Below, piece after piece: positions 1-10,148 of a stretch of 64,000 nucleotides of DNA (position 1 is the stretch's first letter; every line of letters begins with the position of its first letter). The DNA lies in the NCBI GenBank assembly GCA_030016715.1, contig JASEJD010000005.1, positions 1 to 64,000 on the forward strand, in the 5' to 3' direction. Both the position numbers and the translations under genes were made by a program. A model generated the notes under the pieces. It did no database searches and was not told where the DNA came from. It saw nothing but the letters and a program-made list of their open reading frames with translations. Origin of the DNA: Methanobacteriaceae archaeon (GTDB lineage Archaea; Methanobacteriota; Methanobacteria; Methanobacteriales; Methanobacteriaceae).

Positions 1-1835
1 CTAATATTCTTATCACAATCTATAACGAATTTAGCAAATATACTTTTTCCTTCCAGTGCAAAAGGTTCAGCATCATCATTTATAACAACTCTATTTTTTG
101 GATAATCAAGTCCTTTATGCAGTCTTCTTGCACCTTCAGAACTTAAAACGAATATACCATCACTGGCTCTTAAAGTAGCAATAAGTTCTTTACCATCAAA
201 AATATGTCTAATTTTCCCTGTTTTTCTACTTTTTTCAATAATAATATCTCCATTAAAGAGTAAATCACCAGTTTGTGATCCGAATTGATAATCAGCAATT
301 CTTTTAATTCGATAATTATCATCCTTTATTATATCAAATTCTTCCTTTTTCATGTATTCTTGTATAAAATCAAGATTAAATGTATCAACAACCTCTTTTG
401 ATACTATAATTTCATGGTATTCCTCAATATATTTTTCTACAAATTTAGATACAAAATTTATTGAATCATAATCCCTAATTGAAGGTGATTCATTTTGGGC
501 CAATGGATAAACCTCATCAATCTCCAATGGTATAATCCCAAAGGGAATGTCAACAACCGCCACATCAATATCAGTTGATGAAACAAGTTTATCATCATTT
601 ATTTTCCAGAGTAAAGTACCCAGTTGGTTAGATATATATTTATGATAGGGTTTTTTAGTTTTAGGCAGTAATAATAATCTATCACTTTTTTGCAGTCGAT
701 TTAAACGTTTTTGATGCCTGAAAACTTCTGGACGGTTCACTGACTCTGATCCAGAATAGAAAAAAGCTGATTTTTTATTGGCAGGATCATATTCATCAAT
801 TACAGACACATAATCTTTTAACTTTCTCAGAGCATTTAAAAGGTTAGGATGACTTCTACATCTTTGTTCAACGAGTTCTAACAAACTACCATCTACTATG
901 GACTGTTTAATAGCACGAATCTCAGCAAAGCTTATGTTTAAATTGTGTTGAGCAATCAATTTGGATCTTTCACTCTTCTGCATAGACCTTAGATCATCAG
1001 GGGTGTAACTGGTACAAACCTTACAGGAACATGGCATTTCAATTAAGTTTTCCAGTTTATAAGTACCATTGGGCATCATAATTCTATCATTTTCCGCGTA
1101 TAAAATGTAAGCTGCCGAATCAAATAGATCACATCCTAAAGCAACAGCTAAAGAAAAGACCATAGGGTGACCTGCACCCATTAGGTGTCGGGGTTTGGAT
1201 GAGGGAAGATGGGTTACAGAGGCCATGACCACATCTACCACTTGAGAATATTGATATGATTCTAACAAAGGAACCACCGCACCGATAGGATACACATCAA
1301 AGTTCATCTTTCCAAGAACATCCGCACAATATGATCTTAAATCCAGGTGGGTTGAACCTTGGACAACTGAATTAAGCATTAAATTTTCTCTAATATCCAA
1401 TGCTTCTTTTGCCCTTTCAAGTGTAATTTTTAAATCTTTTTCAGCTATTTCCTTGGAGACAAAGGGAGGGGTGGGAATATCCAGTGAGGTTCCAATATCT
1501 GTGCCTATTAACTCTTGAAATTCTATAATTTCCTTATTACTAACCTCGATATCTCCATACTCTGAAAGCTGAAAAGAACCAGAATCTGTAATAACAGGAC
1601 CGGAAAAATCTATTAATTCATGAACACCATCAGATAATGCTTTTTCTTTTAATTCATCATTTTTATAGATGATGTAAGCATTTGTTATAACCAATTCAGC
1701 ACCATATTTTTTTACATCTAAGGTCTGTTTACCAGGATGTATAACTGGCATTAAAGCTGGTGTTTTGATCTTTCCATGGGGTGTTTTAAGGGTTCCCATC
1801 CTAGCCATGGCATCTTTATACTTAATTTCAAACAT
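1..1835 (-). CDS. tgtA: Archaeal tRNA-guanine(15) transglycosylase (partial, C-terminus cut by window edge)
   Basis: Exchanges guanine-15 in tRNA for preQ0, the first step of archaeosine synthesis. I translated 611 codons without a stop before the left edge, so only the last few dozen residues of a roughly 640-660 residue protein are missing. The motif TDSGSFQ carries the expected catalytic Asp84, and DLFDSAAY the second Asp239. A zinc site of the TGT family is present as C269, C271, C274 and H297. The last visible part should be the PUA RNA-binding domain. ATG at 1833-1835 is the first good start (MFEIKYKDAMARMG). It is followed on the same strand, further upstream, by the methyltransferase gene at 1870-3108, 34 bp away, so the two tRNA-related genes probably form one operon. 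Confidence 0.93.
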   Translation of the reverse strand, partial: MFEIKYKDAMARMGTLKTPHGKIKTPALMPVIHPGKQTLDVKKYGAELVITNAYIIYKNDELKEKALSDGVHELIDFSGPVITDSGSFQLSEYGDIEVSNKEIIEFQELIGTDIGTSLDIPTPPFVSKEIAEKDLKITLERAKEALDIRENLMLNSVVQGSTHLDLRSYCADVLGKMNFDVYPIGAVVPLLESYQYSQVVDVVMASVTHLPSSKPRHLMGAGHPMVFSLAVALGCDLFDSAAYILYAENDRIMMPNGTYKLENLIEMPCSCKVCTSYTPDDLRSMQKSERSKLIAQHNLNISFAEIRAIKQSIVDGSLLELVEQRCRSHPNLLNALRKLKDYVSVIDEYDPANKKSAFFYSGSESVNRPEVFRHQKRLNRLQKSDRLLLLPKTKKPYHKYISNQLGTLLWKINDDKLVSSTDIDVAVVDIPFGIIPLEIDEVYPLAQNESPSIRDYDSINFVSKFVEKYIEEYHEIIVSKEVVDTFNLDFIQEYMKKEEFDIIKDDNYRIKRIADYQFGSQTGDLLFNGDIIIEKSRKTGKIRHIFDGKELIATLRASDGIFVLSSEGARRLHKGLDYPKNRVVINDDAEPFALEGKSIFAKFVIDCDKNI

Positions 1836-1869
1836 GATATTCTTCCTCACACAATTAGTAATATTATTT

Positions 1870-3108
1870 TCATATATTTGTGTAATTAATTATTAATTCT
1901 TTTAATCTTTTTTCCATTTCCATAATTCTAGCCTTAGAACCTTCCATTTTACCAAATCCACAGCCACAGATACAATCTTCAAATTGGGGACATACAATGA
2001 AACGAGCTTTCTTTGACTTTAAACCATTAATATTCATATTATTTAAATTTTTCAGAACTCTCCTTTTTAAACGGGGATTTTCAATATCTTTAAATAAATA
2101 TGTGGGAGTTCGGACTGTTGATGGTAATTTTTCAACTCCTCTAACTCTTTTACGTTCTATTTCCCGTCTTTTTCTTATTTTAGAACTTGAATCTTGTAAT
2201 TGCGGATCTCTATATGGCACTCCTGAATCTGATAGGGCAACCATACGTTCATCTTCAATAGAAAGTGTTTTATCAATGTTTTTTAAGGAAAGAGATGCAA
2301 TGGTCCCACCTTTCCTTCCAAATGCAGGACCTTCCCCCACATGAAAACCCGCCTTAATGAGGGCTGATCTTACGGGTGCAGCAGAGGTGTAGGATAAAAT
2401 CATCCCCTCCTCTTTTAAGAGATGTTTCAGTTTAGATAAAAACTCCATTGAATATAGTTCTGGAGATTTAGAGGGACTAAATGGATCTAAAAAAATAACA
2501 TCATAATCAGATTTTACTAAATTTTTAATAATTTCACGTGCATCATCATAGAAAATTCTGATCTTAATATTTTCAAGACTATCTGACCGTTTTAGATCTT
2601 CTTTTTTATATTTTAAAAATCCTTCCCCATATAAACTATCTTCCACAGCATTTTTAATAATTTTATAGGATTTAAGGGGACTTGGAATTAATAAGGAGGC
2701 AGCCATAGTCTCCTTCGATATTTCCACCATATCAATATTAATTTTTGTTTCTGGATTTTTCTCCTTTAAGTATTCAATAGATGATGCTGCATTATAACCT
2801 AGTCCACTACATAAATCCAATATTTTGACTTGGCTTTTATATTCAATTTTTGAGGGAATAACATATTTATGCAGAGCCTCTTCAATGGCACCATGATGGG
2901 TATGCATAGTTTCACAGTCCCCATCTAAAAGTCCTGACTTTAAAGTATAGGATCCATCCTTGGTTAGGATAAGATGTTCTCTTAAAAGTTTACTAGCTTT
3001 CTCCCGGGCACCTGAAACACCATTAAGCTCCTGATTAAAGCAGTTAGAAATAATATTAAGTACTTCTTCATCGGGTTTTAATGGAAGATAATTTTCTTTT
3101 ATATTCAT
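1870..3108 (-). CDS. MnmC-like SAM-dependent methyltransferase
   Basis: A class I SAM-dependent methyltransferase related to the methyltransferase half of bacterial MnmC, which acts on the wobble uridine of tRNA. The SAM loop LDLCSGLGYN lies at residues 97-106 and the catalytic-type motif DPFSP at 208-212, followed by an MnmC-like stretch FGRKGGT. The C-terminus adds a Cys cluster (C373, C379, C381, C383; CPQFEDCICGCG) that bacterial MnmC lacks and that could bind a metal or an Fe-S cluster; this is inference. There is no FAD oxidase half. Position just upstream of tgtA in the same direction supports a role in tRNA modification. A TATA-like element lies about 40 bp upstream. The exact substrate cannot be told from sequence. 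Confidence 0.75.
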   Translation of the reverse strand: MNIKENYLPLKPDEEVLNIISNCFNQELNGVSGAREKASKLLREHLILTKDGSYTLKSGLLDGDCETMHTHHGAIEEALHKYVIPSKIEYKSQVKILDLCSGLGYNAASSIEYLKEKNPETKINIDMVEISKETMAASLLIPSPLKSYKIIKNAVEDSLYGEGFLKYKKEDLKRSDSLENIKIRIFYDDAREIIKNLVKSDYDVIFLDPFSPSKSPELYSMEFLSKLKHLLKEEGMILSYTSAAPVRSALIKAGFHVGEGPAFGRKGGTIASLSLKNIDKTLSIEDERMVALSDSGVPYRDPQLQDSSSKIRKRREIERKRVRGVEKLPSTVRTPTYLFKDIENPRLKRRVLKNLNNMNINGLKSKKARFIVCPQFEDCICGCGFGKMEGSKARIMEMEKRLKELIINYTNI

Positions 3109-3142
3109 TAAAAATAGTATGGTTTTTGTATTAAATAAGTAG

Positions 3143-3150
3143 TATATATA
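3143..3150 (-). promoter_or_regulatory. Candidate TATA box of the MnmC-like gene and tgtA
   Basis: On the minus strand TATATATA lies 35-42 bases upstream of the ATG at 3108, the usual spacing for an archaeal promoter with a short leader. The intergenic region of 139 bp is divergent with the glycosyltransferase gene at 3248. This is a pattern call only. Confidence 0.4.
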
Positions 3151-3247
3151 ATAAGAATTAATATGATTCCAGCTTCAAATAATAATTTAAATATCCTTTA
3201 TTGTGTAATATGATAAAAAAATTAAATATTAAAATTTGATGGTTTAA

Positions 3248-4369
3248 ATGAAGATATGTATTGTTTCTGATTTTTTCATACCCCATTATAATGGAGGAGG
3301 CGAAAGGAGATATTATGAGATTGCCAAGAGAATGGTGGTGATGGGACATTCAGTAGATCTGATTTGTATGAAAATTCAGGGTGTTAATAGCACAGAAACA
3401 ATAGATGGTATAAATATATACCATCTGGGGCCTACCATTAGAAAACCACCATATAGAAATTTGTTTAATTTCATCCACTTCATCATAGCAGCTTTTTGGT
3501 GGATGATAAAACATGATTACGATGTTATTGATGCTCAAACTTACGCTCCATTAATACCTGGGTTTTTAGCAGCAAAAATAAAAGGTATAAAGGTTATTGG
3601 AACTATTCATGATGTAAGCTCTGCAGGTACTGATCAATGGCTGATTTTCCCGGGTTTAGCTATGTTATTAGAAAAAATACTTGTAAAACTTCCCTTCAAT
3701 AAAATCATAACTGTAAGTTACTCCACTCGAAATGCTTTAATAGAAAATTATGGAGTAAATCCAAAAAGAATCCAAGTAGTACATAATGGTGTTGATCTGG
3801 AATTAATTGATTCAGTAAAGGTGGATGAAAAATATAAAAACTCCATAATATATGTGGGACGACTCGCACCCCATAAACATGTTGATGATCTTATATCTGC
3901 ATTGAAAAGCTTAAGAAACCAAATACCTACCATAAAATTGAAAATTGTAGGTAATGGAATAGAGAAAGAAAATTTAGCTAAAATGGTAACTACACTTGGA
4001 CTAGATAATAATGTTGAATTTTTAGGTGAACTTGATTATAAGGATGTTATATTGGAAATAAAAAAATCTAATGTACTGGTTTTACCATCTACTCGTGAAG
4101 GATTTGGAATGGTACTGGCAGAGGCAGGTGCTTGCAAAGTTCCGGTTATTGCTTATAGAACTGGTGGTGTTGTGGAAATTGTGGAAGATGGGAAGAATGG
4201 GTTTTTAGTTGAATCTCGTGATATAGGTGGAATGGCTGAAAAAATTCAATTTTTTATATCTAATAATGATATTACTAACCAAATGGGCCTTTATGGCTAT
4301 AAAAAGGTAGAAAATTTTTTTAAATGGAATAGAATAGTAAAAACTTTAATAAAAATTTATAGGGATTAA
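3248..4369 (+). CDS. Glycosyltransferase family 4 (GT-B fold)
   Basis: Transfers a sugar from a nucleotide-sugar donor to a surface glycan or lipid-linked acceptor in the cytoplasm. The 373-residue protein opens with the GT4 acceptor-side start (IVSDFFIPHYNGGGERR). The C-terminal donor domain starts near residue 200 with YVGRLAPHKHVDDLI and contains PSTREGFGMVLAEAG, the E-x7-E motif of retaining GT4 enzymes. It is the first gene of a tightly packed group: the next ATG begins one base after its stop, and the next two genes overlap by 4 bases. Acceptor and sugar cannot be read from the sequence. No predicted membrane segments. Confidence 0.88.
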   Translation: MKICIVSDFFIPHYNGGGERRYYEIAKRMVVMGHSVDLICMKIQGVNSTETIDGINIYHLGPTIRKPPYRNLFNFIHFIIAAFWWMIKHDYDVIDAQTYAPLIPGFLAAKIKGIKVIGTIHDVSSAGTDQWLIFPGLAMLLEKILVKLPFNKIITVSYSTRNALIENYGVNPKRIQVVHNGVDLELIDSVKVDEKYKNSIIYVGRLAPHKHVDDLISALKSLRNQIPTIKLKIVGNGIEKENLAKMVTTLGLDNNVEFLGELDYKDVILEIKKSNVLVLPSTREGFGMVLAEAGACKVPVIAYRTGGVVEIVEDGKNGFLVESRDIGGMAEKIQFFISNNDITNQMGLYGYKKVENFFKWNRIVKTLIKIYRD

Positions 4370-4370
4370 A

Positions 4371-5066
4371 ATGGAAGGAAAATATACCAAATCCTATTTT
4401 GATACCGATATAATGGATGAAGAGGTAGCATTGACTCGTGAAGGTTATCAAAAGATAGTGAAGAAAATTATATTAGATCTACCTCCAAAAAGTAAAATTT
4501 TAGATGTTGGATGTGGCCGTGGATCCTATTTGAAGAATATTCATGAGTTTCGTCCTGATTTAATTTTATATGGTGCTGATATTGGGGATATTGATACTTA
4601 TATGCCTGATTTTATAAATTTCTATAAATCTTCAGGGGATAATTTACCTTTTAATAATGAAACATTTGACTTTTTAATCTGTTTTCATGTTTTGGAACAT
4701 ATTTCTAGACCAGGGAGATTTCTCTTAGAATTTAATAGAGTATTAAAATATAATGGATTACTATATATTGAAACTCCCTATTACAAAACAACTAATGTAC
4801 CAGATGGTAATATGAATTTTTGGAGTGATCCCACTCATATTAGGCCCTATAATCATAGTTCTTTTCACCGGATTTTCAAAGAAACTGGTTTTGAAATATT
4901 AGAAATTAAGGTTTGGAGAACATGGTTAACAGTTTTATTGGGGCCTTATCTGATATTAAAAAGAATATTTTTAAATGATCGAGATGCTTTATCCACATTT
5001 TGTGCTCATATAGTTGGACATTCCATCGGTGCATTAGGAAAAAAATCACAGAGTGATAAAAAGTGA
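4371..5066 (+). CDS. Class I SAM-dependent methyltransferase of the glycan cluster
   Basis: A 231-residue methyltransferase of the Methyltransf_11 kind. Motif I LDVGCGRGS is at residues 44-52, an acidic residue ends the second strand (YGADIGD), and post-motif FLICFHVLEHI is the usual HVLEH signature. It begins one base after the stop of the GT4 gene and its TGA overlaps the GTG start of the next GT2 gene, so it is co-translated with glycosyltransferases. That context suggests it methylates a sugar or a lipid-linked glycan, but the substrate is not visible. Confidence 0.82.
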   Translation: MEGKYTKSYFDTDIMDEEVALTREGYQKIVKKIILDLPPKSKILDVGCGRGSYLKNIHEFRPDLILYGADIGDIDTYMPDFINFYKSSGDNLPFNNETFDFLICFHVLEHISRPGRFLLEFNRVLKYNGLLYIETPYYKTTNVPDGNMNFWSDPTHIRPYNHSSFHRIFKETGFEILEIKVWRTWLTVLLGPYLILKRIFLNDRDALSTFCAHIVGHSIGALGKKSQSDKK

Positions 5067-6067
5067 CAGAAACCTATGTTATTACTCCCAATTATAATGG
5101 AAAACAATTCTTAAAAAATTATTTTGAAACACTATTAAATCAATCTTATACGAATTTTAAAGTAATCTTTATTGATAATTCCACTCTCGAAGACTCATAT
5201 AAATATATAATGCAAAATCATGGTGAAGAGTTAAAGAATGGTAAGATAATATTTTTCAAATCCACCAAAAATTATGGATTTGCTGAATCAAATAACTTAG
5301 GAATTCAAATGGCTTTTAAGGACAAGGAATGTAAATATATTATCTTTTTAAATAATGATACTTGTCTTAAACAAGATTTTTTAAAAAAATTAGTCTCATG
5401 CGTAAAAAGACATCCAGATGCAAGCAGCATCCAACCAAAAATGATTTGGGCTACAAATCCTAATCTAATTGATTCTGCTGGACTGGAATATTCAAAAAAT
5501 GGATTAGGTTTTAACCGTGGAGCATATAAACCAGTTGATATGTATAATGAAGAGAAGGAAATATTTGGATGCTGTGCAGGCGCATGTTTATTTAGAAGAG
5601 AAGCTCTTGAGGATGTTAAAATAGATGAAAAATATTTTGATGAAGACTTTTTTGCTTATTATGAAGACTTTGATTTAGCATTAAGGTGTAGATGGGCTGG
5701 TTGGTCCTCATGGTATTCTCCAGAAGCTGAAGTTTATCACTACAAGGGGGCAAGTAGCGGGATCAATTCAGATTTCACTATCTATCATAATTGGAGAAAT
5801 TACACATGGACAGTATTTAAGAATATTCCAACTTTTTACTTGATTAAATATGGATTTTTAATATTTTTATGTGAATTAATACAGTTATTTATTAACATCA
5901 AACGTAGAAAGATACGAGCAATTTTTAAGGCTAAGATTGATGCCTATAATAATCTTGGCTTATTTATGAAAAAAAAGAAGAAAATTAAAAAAAGTGTTAA
6001 ATTCGAAAAATTAGAGAGATGGTTTATTTTAAAATGGAAGGCCAATACTCCAGATAAGTTGAAGTGA
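5063..6067 (+). CDS. Glycosyltransferase family 2 (GT-A, rhamnosyltransferase-like)
   Basis: A 334-residue inverting GT2 enzyme. The nucleotide-binding strand is ITPNYNG at residues 7-13, the metal-binding DxD equivalent is LNNDT at 96-100, and the YYEDFDLALR motif near residue 208 supplies the catalytic acid region typical of the WcaE/RfbF-type branch. The C-terminal 60 residues are Lys-rich with one hydrophobic helix (FLIFLCELIQLFI) that may attach it to the membrane. The GTG start overlaps the preceding stop (GTGA). It belongs to the same operon as the GT4 and methyltransferase genes upstream. Confidence 0.88.
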   Translation: MTETYVITPNYNGKQFLKNYFETLLNQSYTNFKVIFIDNSTLEDSYKYIMQNHGEELKNGKIIFFKSTKNYGFAESNNLGIQMAFKDKECKYIIFLNNDTCLKQDFLKKLVSCVKRHPDASSIQPKMIWATNPNLIDSAGLEYSKNGLGFNRGAYKPVDMYNEEKEIFGCCAGACLFRREALEDVKIDEKYFDEDFFAYYEDFDLALRCRWAGWSSWYSPEAEVYHYKGASSGINSDFTIYHNWRNYTWTVFKNIPTFYLIKYGFLIFLCELIQLFINIKRRKIRAIFKAKIDAYNNLGLFMKKKKKIKKSVKFEKLERWFILKWKANTPDKLK

Positions 6068-6819
6068 TTTGTGATTTAATGATATCAGTAATCTGTGTTT
6101 ACAATGACAAAGATATTTTAAATAAGTGTCTTATCAAGAGTTTAAAGGCCCAGACATATAATTATGAATTAATTCTGGTTGATAATACTCATAAATTTTA
6201 TGATTCTGCAGCTAAAGCTTTTAATCATAATGCTAAAAATGCTAATGGTGAATATTTTCTTTTTGCCCATCAAGATGTTTATCTACCTTCCCCAACTTTC
6301 TTGGAAGATTTAGAAAATATTTTATTGAAATTATCTGATCTAGGTATTGCGGGGTTTGCCGGAGTTTCATCAGAAATAAAAGGTTTAATATCTAATATGA
6401 AACAAGGTAATCCTCCAATGTTTCCAGGTAAATATCAGATTAAAAATTCTTTAATTGTCCAAACTTTAGACGAATTTATATTTGTAATACCTAAAAAGGT
6501 ATTCAAATATCAGAAATTTGATGAGAAAACATGCAGTGATTGGCATTTATATGCGGTGGATTATTGTTTGTCAATAAAAAAATATGGACTAAATACTTAT
6601 GTTCTTCCTCTAAAAACTTATCATCTATCACCAGGATATTCTATGGATGAAAATTATGATAAAACACTTAAAAAACTTTTAAAAAAACATCAATCAAATC
6701 ACAATTGGATCTATACATCATTAGGTAATTATAGTACTCATTGTCCTCTTTTTATTCAAAGATGTTTCAAAAAAATTTTTATTCCTATTTTAAAATGGTT
6801 TAAATTATGGAAATATTGA
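6064..6819 (+). CDS. GT2-like glycosyltransferase domain protein
   Basis: A 251-residue GT-A-like protein that starts ISVICVYNDKDIL and has the strand YELILVDNT, as GT2 enzymes do. At the place of the DxD motif it carries FAHQDVYLP, a variant common in a branch of GT2-like proteins of uncertain activity. The GTG at 6064 overlaps the upstream stop; an in-frame ATG at 6079 directly before ISVICVYND is an equally good start, and neither has a strong ribosome binding site. It closes the four-gene glycan operon. Function is inferred from neighbours and fold. Confidence 0.72.
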   Translation: MICDLMISVICVYNDKDILNKCLIKSLKAQTYNYELILVDNTHKFYDSAAKAFNHNAKNANGEYFLFAHQDVYLPSPTFLEDLENILLKLSDLGIAGFAGVSSEIKGLISNMKQGNPPMFPGKYQIKNSLIVQTLDEFIFVIPKKVFKYQKFDEKTCSDWHLYAVDYCLSIKKYGLNTYVLPLKTYHLSPGYSMDENYDKTLKKLLKKHQSNHNWIYTSLGNYSTHCPLFIQRCFKKIFIPILKWFKLWKY

Positions 6820-6855
6820 TAAAAAAGTTGAAATCAAATAAATAATAGTATCTAA

Positions 6856-7335
6856 ATGGGGTTTTTGAATTTGAAAATGGGTTTAACTATATTTGTCATA
6901 ATTTTCATTGTTATTTTTGCTGGAATTTTTTATATGGATAAATTGAATGAAACAAAAAAGAATCAAATAGTATCAAATGTAAATGCTGCGGTTAAACTAG
7001 TAGAATCTGAGGGTGAAGCTTCTTTTCCTGAATTTTATTCTAATAAATGGTTTAAGGGGGATGAATACATATTTATTTGGCAATTAGATGGTATAAGAGT
7101 AGTTTATCCTCCTGATCCAGCGGGTGTTGGAAAAAACATGGCTGATCTTAAGGATTATGATGGTAAACCTATTGGAAAACTCTTCATTGAAACTGCACAA
7201 AAAGGTGAAGGATGGGTAGAATATAGATGGCCAAAACCAGGAGAAAACAATCCATCAACAAAATTAACATTCATAAAAAGAGCTATTTATCAAAATAGGA
7301 CTTACCTAGTGGGTTCAGGGATATATTTAGACTAA
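6856..7335 (+). CDS. Membrane-anchored single Cache domain protein
   Basis: A 159-residue protein with one N-terminal membrane helix (about residues 8-27) and an extracytoplasmic domain that resembles the single Cache 2 fold of chemoreceptors. Typical Cache features are GDEYIFIWQLDG, the strand VVYPPDP, and the ending YLVGSGIYLD. Family knowledge: such domains bind small ligands outside the cell and are normally joined to a signalling output. Here no kinase, HAMP or methyl-accepting part exists, so it may work with a partner or only bind a ligand. The ATG at 6856 has no clear ribosome binding site; an in-frame ATG at 6877 is possible. Confidence 0.7.
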   Translation: MGFLNLKMGLTIFVIIFIVIFAGIFYMDKLNETKKNQIVSNVNAAVKLVESEGEASFPEFYSNKWFKGDEYIFIWQLDGIRVVYPPDPAGVGKNMADLKDYDGKPIGKLFIETAQKGEGWVEYRWPKPGENNPSTKLTFIKRAIYQNRTYLVGSGIYLD

Positions 7336-7382
7336 ATAGGAAGATAGAATAATATGCCTAATAAAAATAGAGGGAATATATA

Positions 7383-9164
7383 TTATTCCACAGTAACACA
7401 CTTAGCTAGATTCTTGGGCTTGTCGGGGTCAATACCCTTAGCCACACTAATATGGTAGGATAGAAGTTGTAGTGGGACTATATAGGGGATTGCTGAGAAC
7501 ATTTCATCAATTTCATCATCCAAGCCAATTAGGTCCACTGTTTCAGATCTTAAAACATCATCCTTTTTTGAACCTACACCTATCACATGCGCTCCCCGGG
7601 CTCTTACTTCTTCCACATTACTTAATGTTTTATCATGACTTTTCCCTGGAGGTACCACAGCCACAACAGGTACTTCATCATCAATAAGTGCTAATGGGCC
7701 GTGTTTTAGTTCTCCAGCAGCATAGCCCTCGGCGTGAATGTAGGTAATTTCTTTAAGTTTCAAAGCCCCTTCCATGGCAGTGGGATATGAAAATCCTCGC
7801 CCAATAAAGAAGAAGTCTTGTACATCTTTGTATTTATGGGCAATTGAAATAATCTGATCTTCTTTTTTTAGTATTTTTTCCATTTCCTCTGGGATCTGGT
7901 TAAGTCTTTCCAGTAATTCTTCTTTTTTACTCATATATATTGCTAGAAGATATATGCATGCCAGCTGACTCACATAGGTTTTGGTGGCGGCCACTCCAAT
8001 TTCTGGACCTGCATGAGTATAAATAACGTGATCTGCTTCACGGGTAGCCCTACTACCCAATACATTGACAATGGCTAGTGTTTTAGATTTTTTATTGGCA
8101 ATTCTAAGAGATTTAAGAGTATCAGCAGTTTCACCAGACTGGGTAATAAGTATAACTAAAGTTTCCTGGTTAAGGGTGTTGGCGGAATATTCAAACTCTG
8201 AAGCAAGAACAACATCAATTGGAATATCCATTAAACTTTCAAAAAGATATTTCCCAATTAGGGAAGCATGATAAGAAGTTCCACACGCAACAAAACATAT
8301 TCTTTTAATAGACTTGATTTCTTTTACTACTTTTTTTATTTCTTCTGCACCCATAAGAGTGTCTCTCACGGCTTTGGGTTGTTCATGGATTTCTTTGAGC
8401 ATAAAATGATCATATCCTCCCTTTTCAGCCATTTCAGGTGTCCAGTCTATTATATGAACTTCTTTTTCAACCACGTTACCTTCAACATCCTTTACAACCA
8501 CTCCCTCTTTTTCATCTAAAATTACCATTTCCCCATCTTTTAGGTAGATAATATTGTTTGTTTGTTTTAAAATGGCAGGAACATCAGAGGCTAGGAAATA
8601 TTCTGATTCATTTTTGCCAGCTATAAGGGGACTGTCTTTTAGTATCCCAATAATCTTGCCTGGTTCATCTAAGGAAAAAACGGCCAGGGCAAAGCTGCCT
8701 TGAAGATCATTGGTGGCCTTCCTAACAGATTCTTCCAGATCATGTCCCTCATCCATATATCTCTCTATTAAGTGAGGAATAACTTCTGTATCAGTTTCAG
8801 ATTTAAATAAGTGGCCTTCTCGTATAAGTTCATCCTTCAATTCTTTATAATTTTCGATTATTCCATTATGCACCACGGAGATTCTATTTTTACAATCATT
8901 ATGGGGGTGAGAATTTTCACGGGTGGGAATACCGTGGGTGGCCCATCTTACATGGGCTATGCCCATATTACCAGGGATATCTCCCAAGTTTAATTTTTGG
9001 TCAACATCATCAATCTTACCCTTGTCCTTTTTTAATTCAATTTCATTATAGGGTGTTGCGATACCCACAGAATCGTAACCTCTGTACTCCAATCTCTTAA
9101 CACATTCTAAAAGTACAGGAGCGGCTTTTTTATCATTCAAAATACATCCTACTATACCACACAT
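7383..9164 (-). CDS. glmS: Glutamine-fructose-6-phosphate aminotransferase (isomerizing)
   Basis: Makes glucosamine-6-phosphate from fructose-6-phosphate and glutamine, the entry to UDP-GlcNAc and pseudomurein or glycan precursors. I place the start at ATG 9164, three codons inside the longest frame, because this gives MCGIVG with the N-terminal nucleophile Cys exposed after Met removal, and because GGTGA stands upstream. The glutaminase domain shows HVRWATHG and HNGIIENY. The two SIS domains show [18 protein letters not shown] and the C-terminal ending [19 protein letters not shown]. At 593 residues it is full length. It is transcribed away from purC. Confidence 0.96.
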   Translation of the reverse strand: MCGIVGCILNDKKAAPVLLECVKRLEYRGYDSVGIATPYNEIELKKDKGKIDDVDQKLNLGDIPGNMGIAHVRWATHGIPTRENSHPHNDCKNRISVVHNGIIENYKELKDELIREGHLFKSETDTEVIPHLIERYMDEGHDLEESVRKATNDLQGSFALAVFSLDEPGKIIGILKDSPLIAGKNESEYFLASDVPAILKQTNNIIYLKDGEMVILDEKEGVVVKDVEGNVVEKEVHIIDWTPEMAEKGGYDHFMLKEIHEQPKAVRDTLMGAEEIKKVVKEIKSIKRICFVACGTSYHASLIGKYLFESLMDIPIDVVLASEFEYSANTLNQETLVILITQSGETADTLKSLRIANKKSKTLAIVNVLGSRATREADHVIYTHAGPEIGVAATKTYVSQLACIYLLAIYMSKKEELLERLNQIPEEMEKILKKEDQIISIAHKYKDVQDFFFIGRGFSYPTAMEGALKLKEITYIHAEGYAAGELKHGPLALIDDEVPVVAVVPPGKSHDKTLSNVEEVRARGAHVIGVGSKKDDVLRSETVDLIGLDDEIDEMFSAIPYIVPLQLLSYHISVAKGIDPDKPKNLAKCVTVE

Positions 9165-9300
9165 AATTTTCACCTTATACGGTGTAAGATTATATTGATT
9201 AGAAAAATCAATACATTATTATAAACTTATTAATTAATTAGATATATTCAATAAAATCTTTAATTTATTTCAAATTATATAACAGTAATTGGATTTACAT

Positions 9301-9309
9301 CTATATAAG
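9301..9309 (+). promoter_or_regulatory. Candidate TATA box of purC
   Basis: CTATATAAG lies 32-40 bases upstream of the purC ATG at 9341. A GGAGA ribosome binding site follows at 9332-9336. The position fits an archaeal promoter with a leader of 10-15 bases. Confidence 0.45.
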
Positions 9310-9340
9310 TATTTGAGCATAAATAAAAAATGGAGATAAC

Positions 9341-10084
9341 ATGACCGAAAAAGTTGGAAAGCTGCTATATACAGGTAAAGCAAAAGATGTATATGAAACC
9401 GATGATCCTAATCACGTGATAGTGAAATTTAGGGATGATATCACTGCAGGAGACGGTGAAAAAAAGGATAACATAAATATGAAGGGTTATTATAATTCCC
9501 TTATTTCTGCTAAACTTTTCCAAGTATTAGAAGATGCAGGTATCAAAACACAATACATAAAACTTGTTGAACCAAGATACATGCTTTCCCATCGTCTGGA
9601 AATGATACCATTAGAGGTGATAGCACGAAATAAAGCAGCCGGCAGTCTTTTAAGGAGATTTCCCTTTGAAGAAGATCAGGAGTTTGTTCCCCCCTTGATA
9701 CAGATGGATTATAAAAGCGACGAATTTGGAGATCCCATGCTAAATGATGAAATTGCAATTGCATTGGGACTGGTTAACCGAGAAGAAATAAGAAAAATAA
9801 AGGAAATAACATTAAAAATAAATAATACCCTAAAAAAGTTCTTGGAAGAGAAGGGAATTACACTGGTTGATTTCAAAATCGAATTTGGATTTGACAAGGA
9901 TAGAAATATAGTATTAGGTGATGAGATAAGCCCGGATACTTGCAGATTCTGGGATATTAAAACCTGTGATACATTGGATAAAGATTTATTCCGGAAAGGA
10001 GAATCGGGAGTTATTGAGGCTTACAGAAAGGTAGCATTAATGCTATTGGATGATGAAGAAAAAAATAGATGGGGATTAGAATAA
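9341..10084 (+). CDS. purC: Phosphoribosylaminoimidazole-succinocarboxamide (SAICAR) synthase
   Basis: Joins aspartate to CAIR with ATP in purine synthesis. The 247-residue protein starts with the family signature [15 protein letters not shown] and has [18 protein letters not shown] near residue 89, the sequence [10 protein letters not shown], and [14 protein letters not shown] near the active site. The length matches bacterial and archaeal PurC. A GGAGA site precedes the ATG. purS and purQ follow in the same direction after a 64-base gap, so three purine genes are grouped. Confidence 0.96.
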   Translation: MTEKVGKLLYTGKAKDVYETDDPNHVIVKFRDDITAGDGEKKDNINMKGYYNSLISAKLFQVLEDAGIKTQYIKLVEPRYMLSHRLEMIPLEVIARNKAAGSLLRRFPFEEDQEFVPPLIQMDYKSDEFGDPMLNDEIAIALGLVNREEIRKIKEITLKINNTLKKFLEEKGITLVDFKIEFGFDKDRNIVLGDEISPDTCRFWDIKTCDTLDKDLFRKGESGVIEAYRKVALMLLDDEEKNRWGLE

Positions 10085-10148
10085 CTCCCTTAATCAAAAT
10101 ATTCAATTCATTTTTATTTAGATATGTTATTTAATTGGTGGTGTTCCA

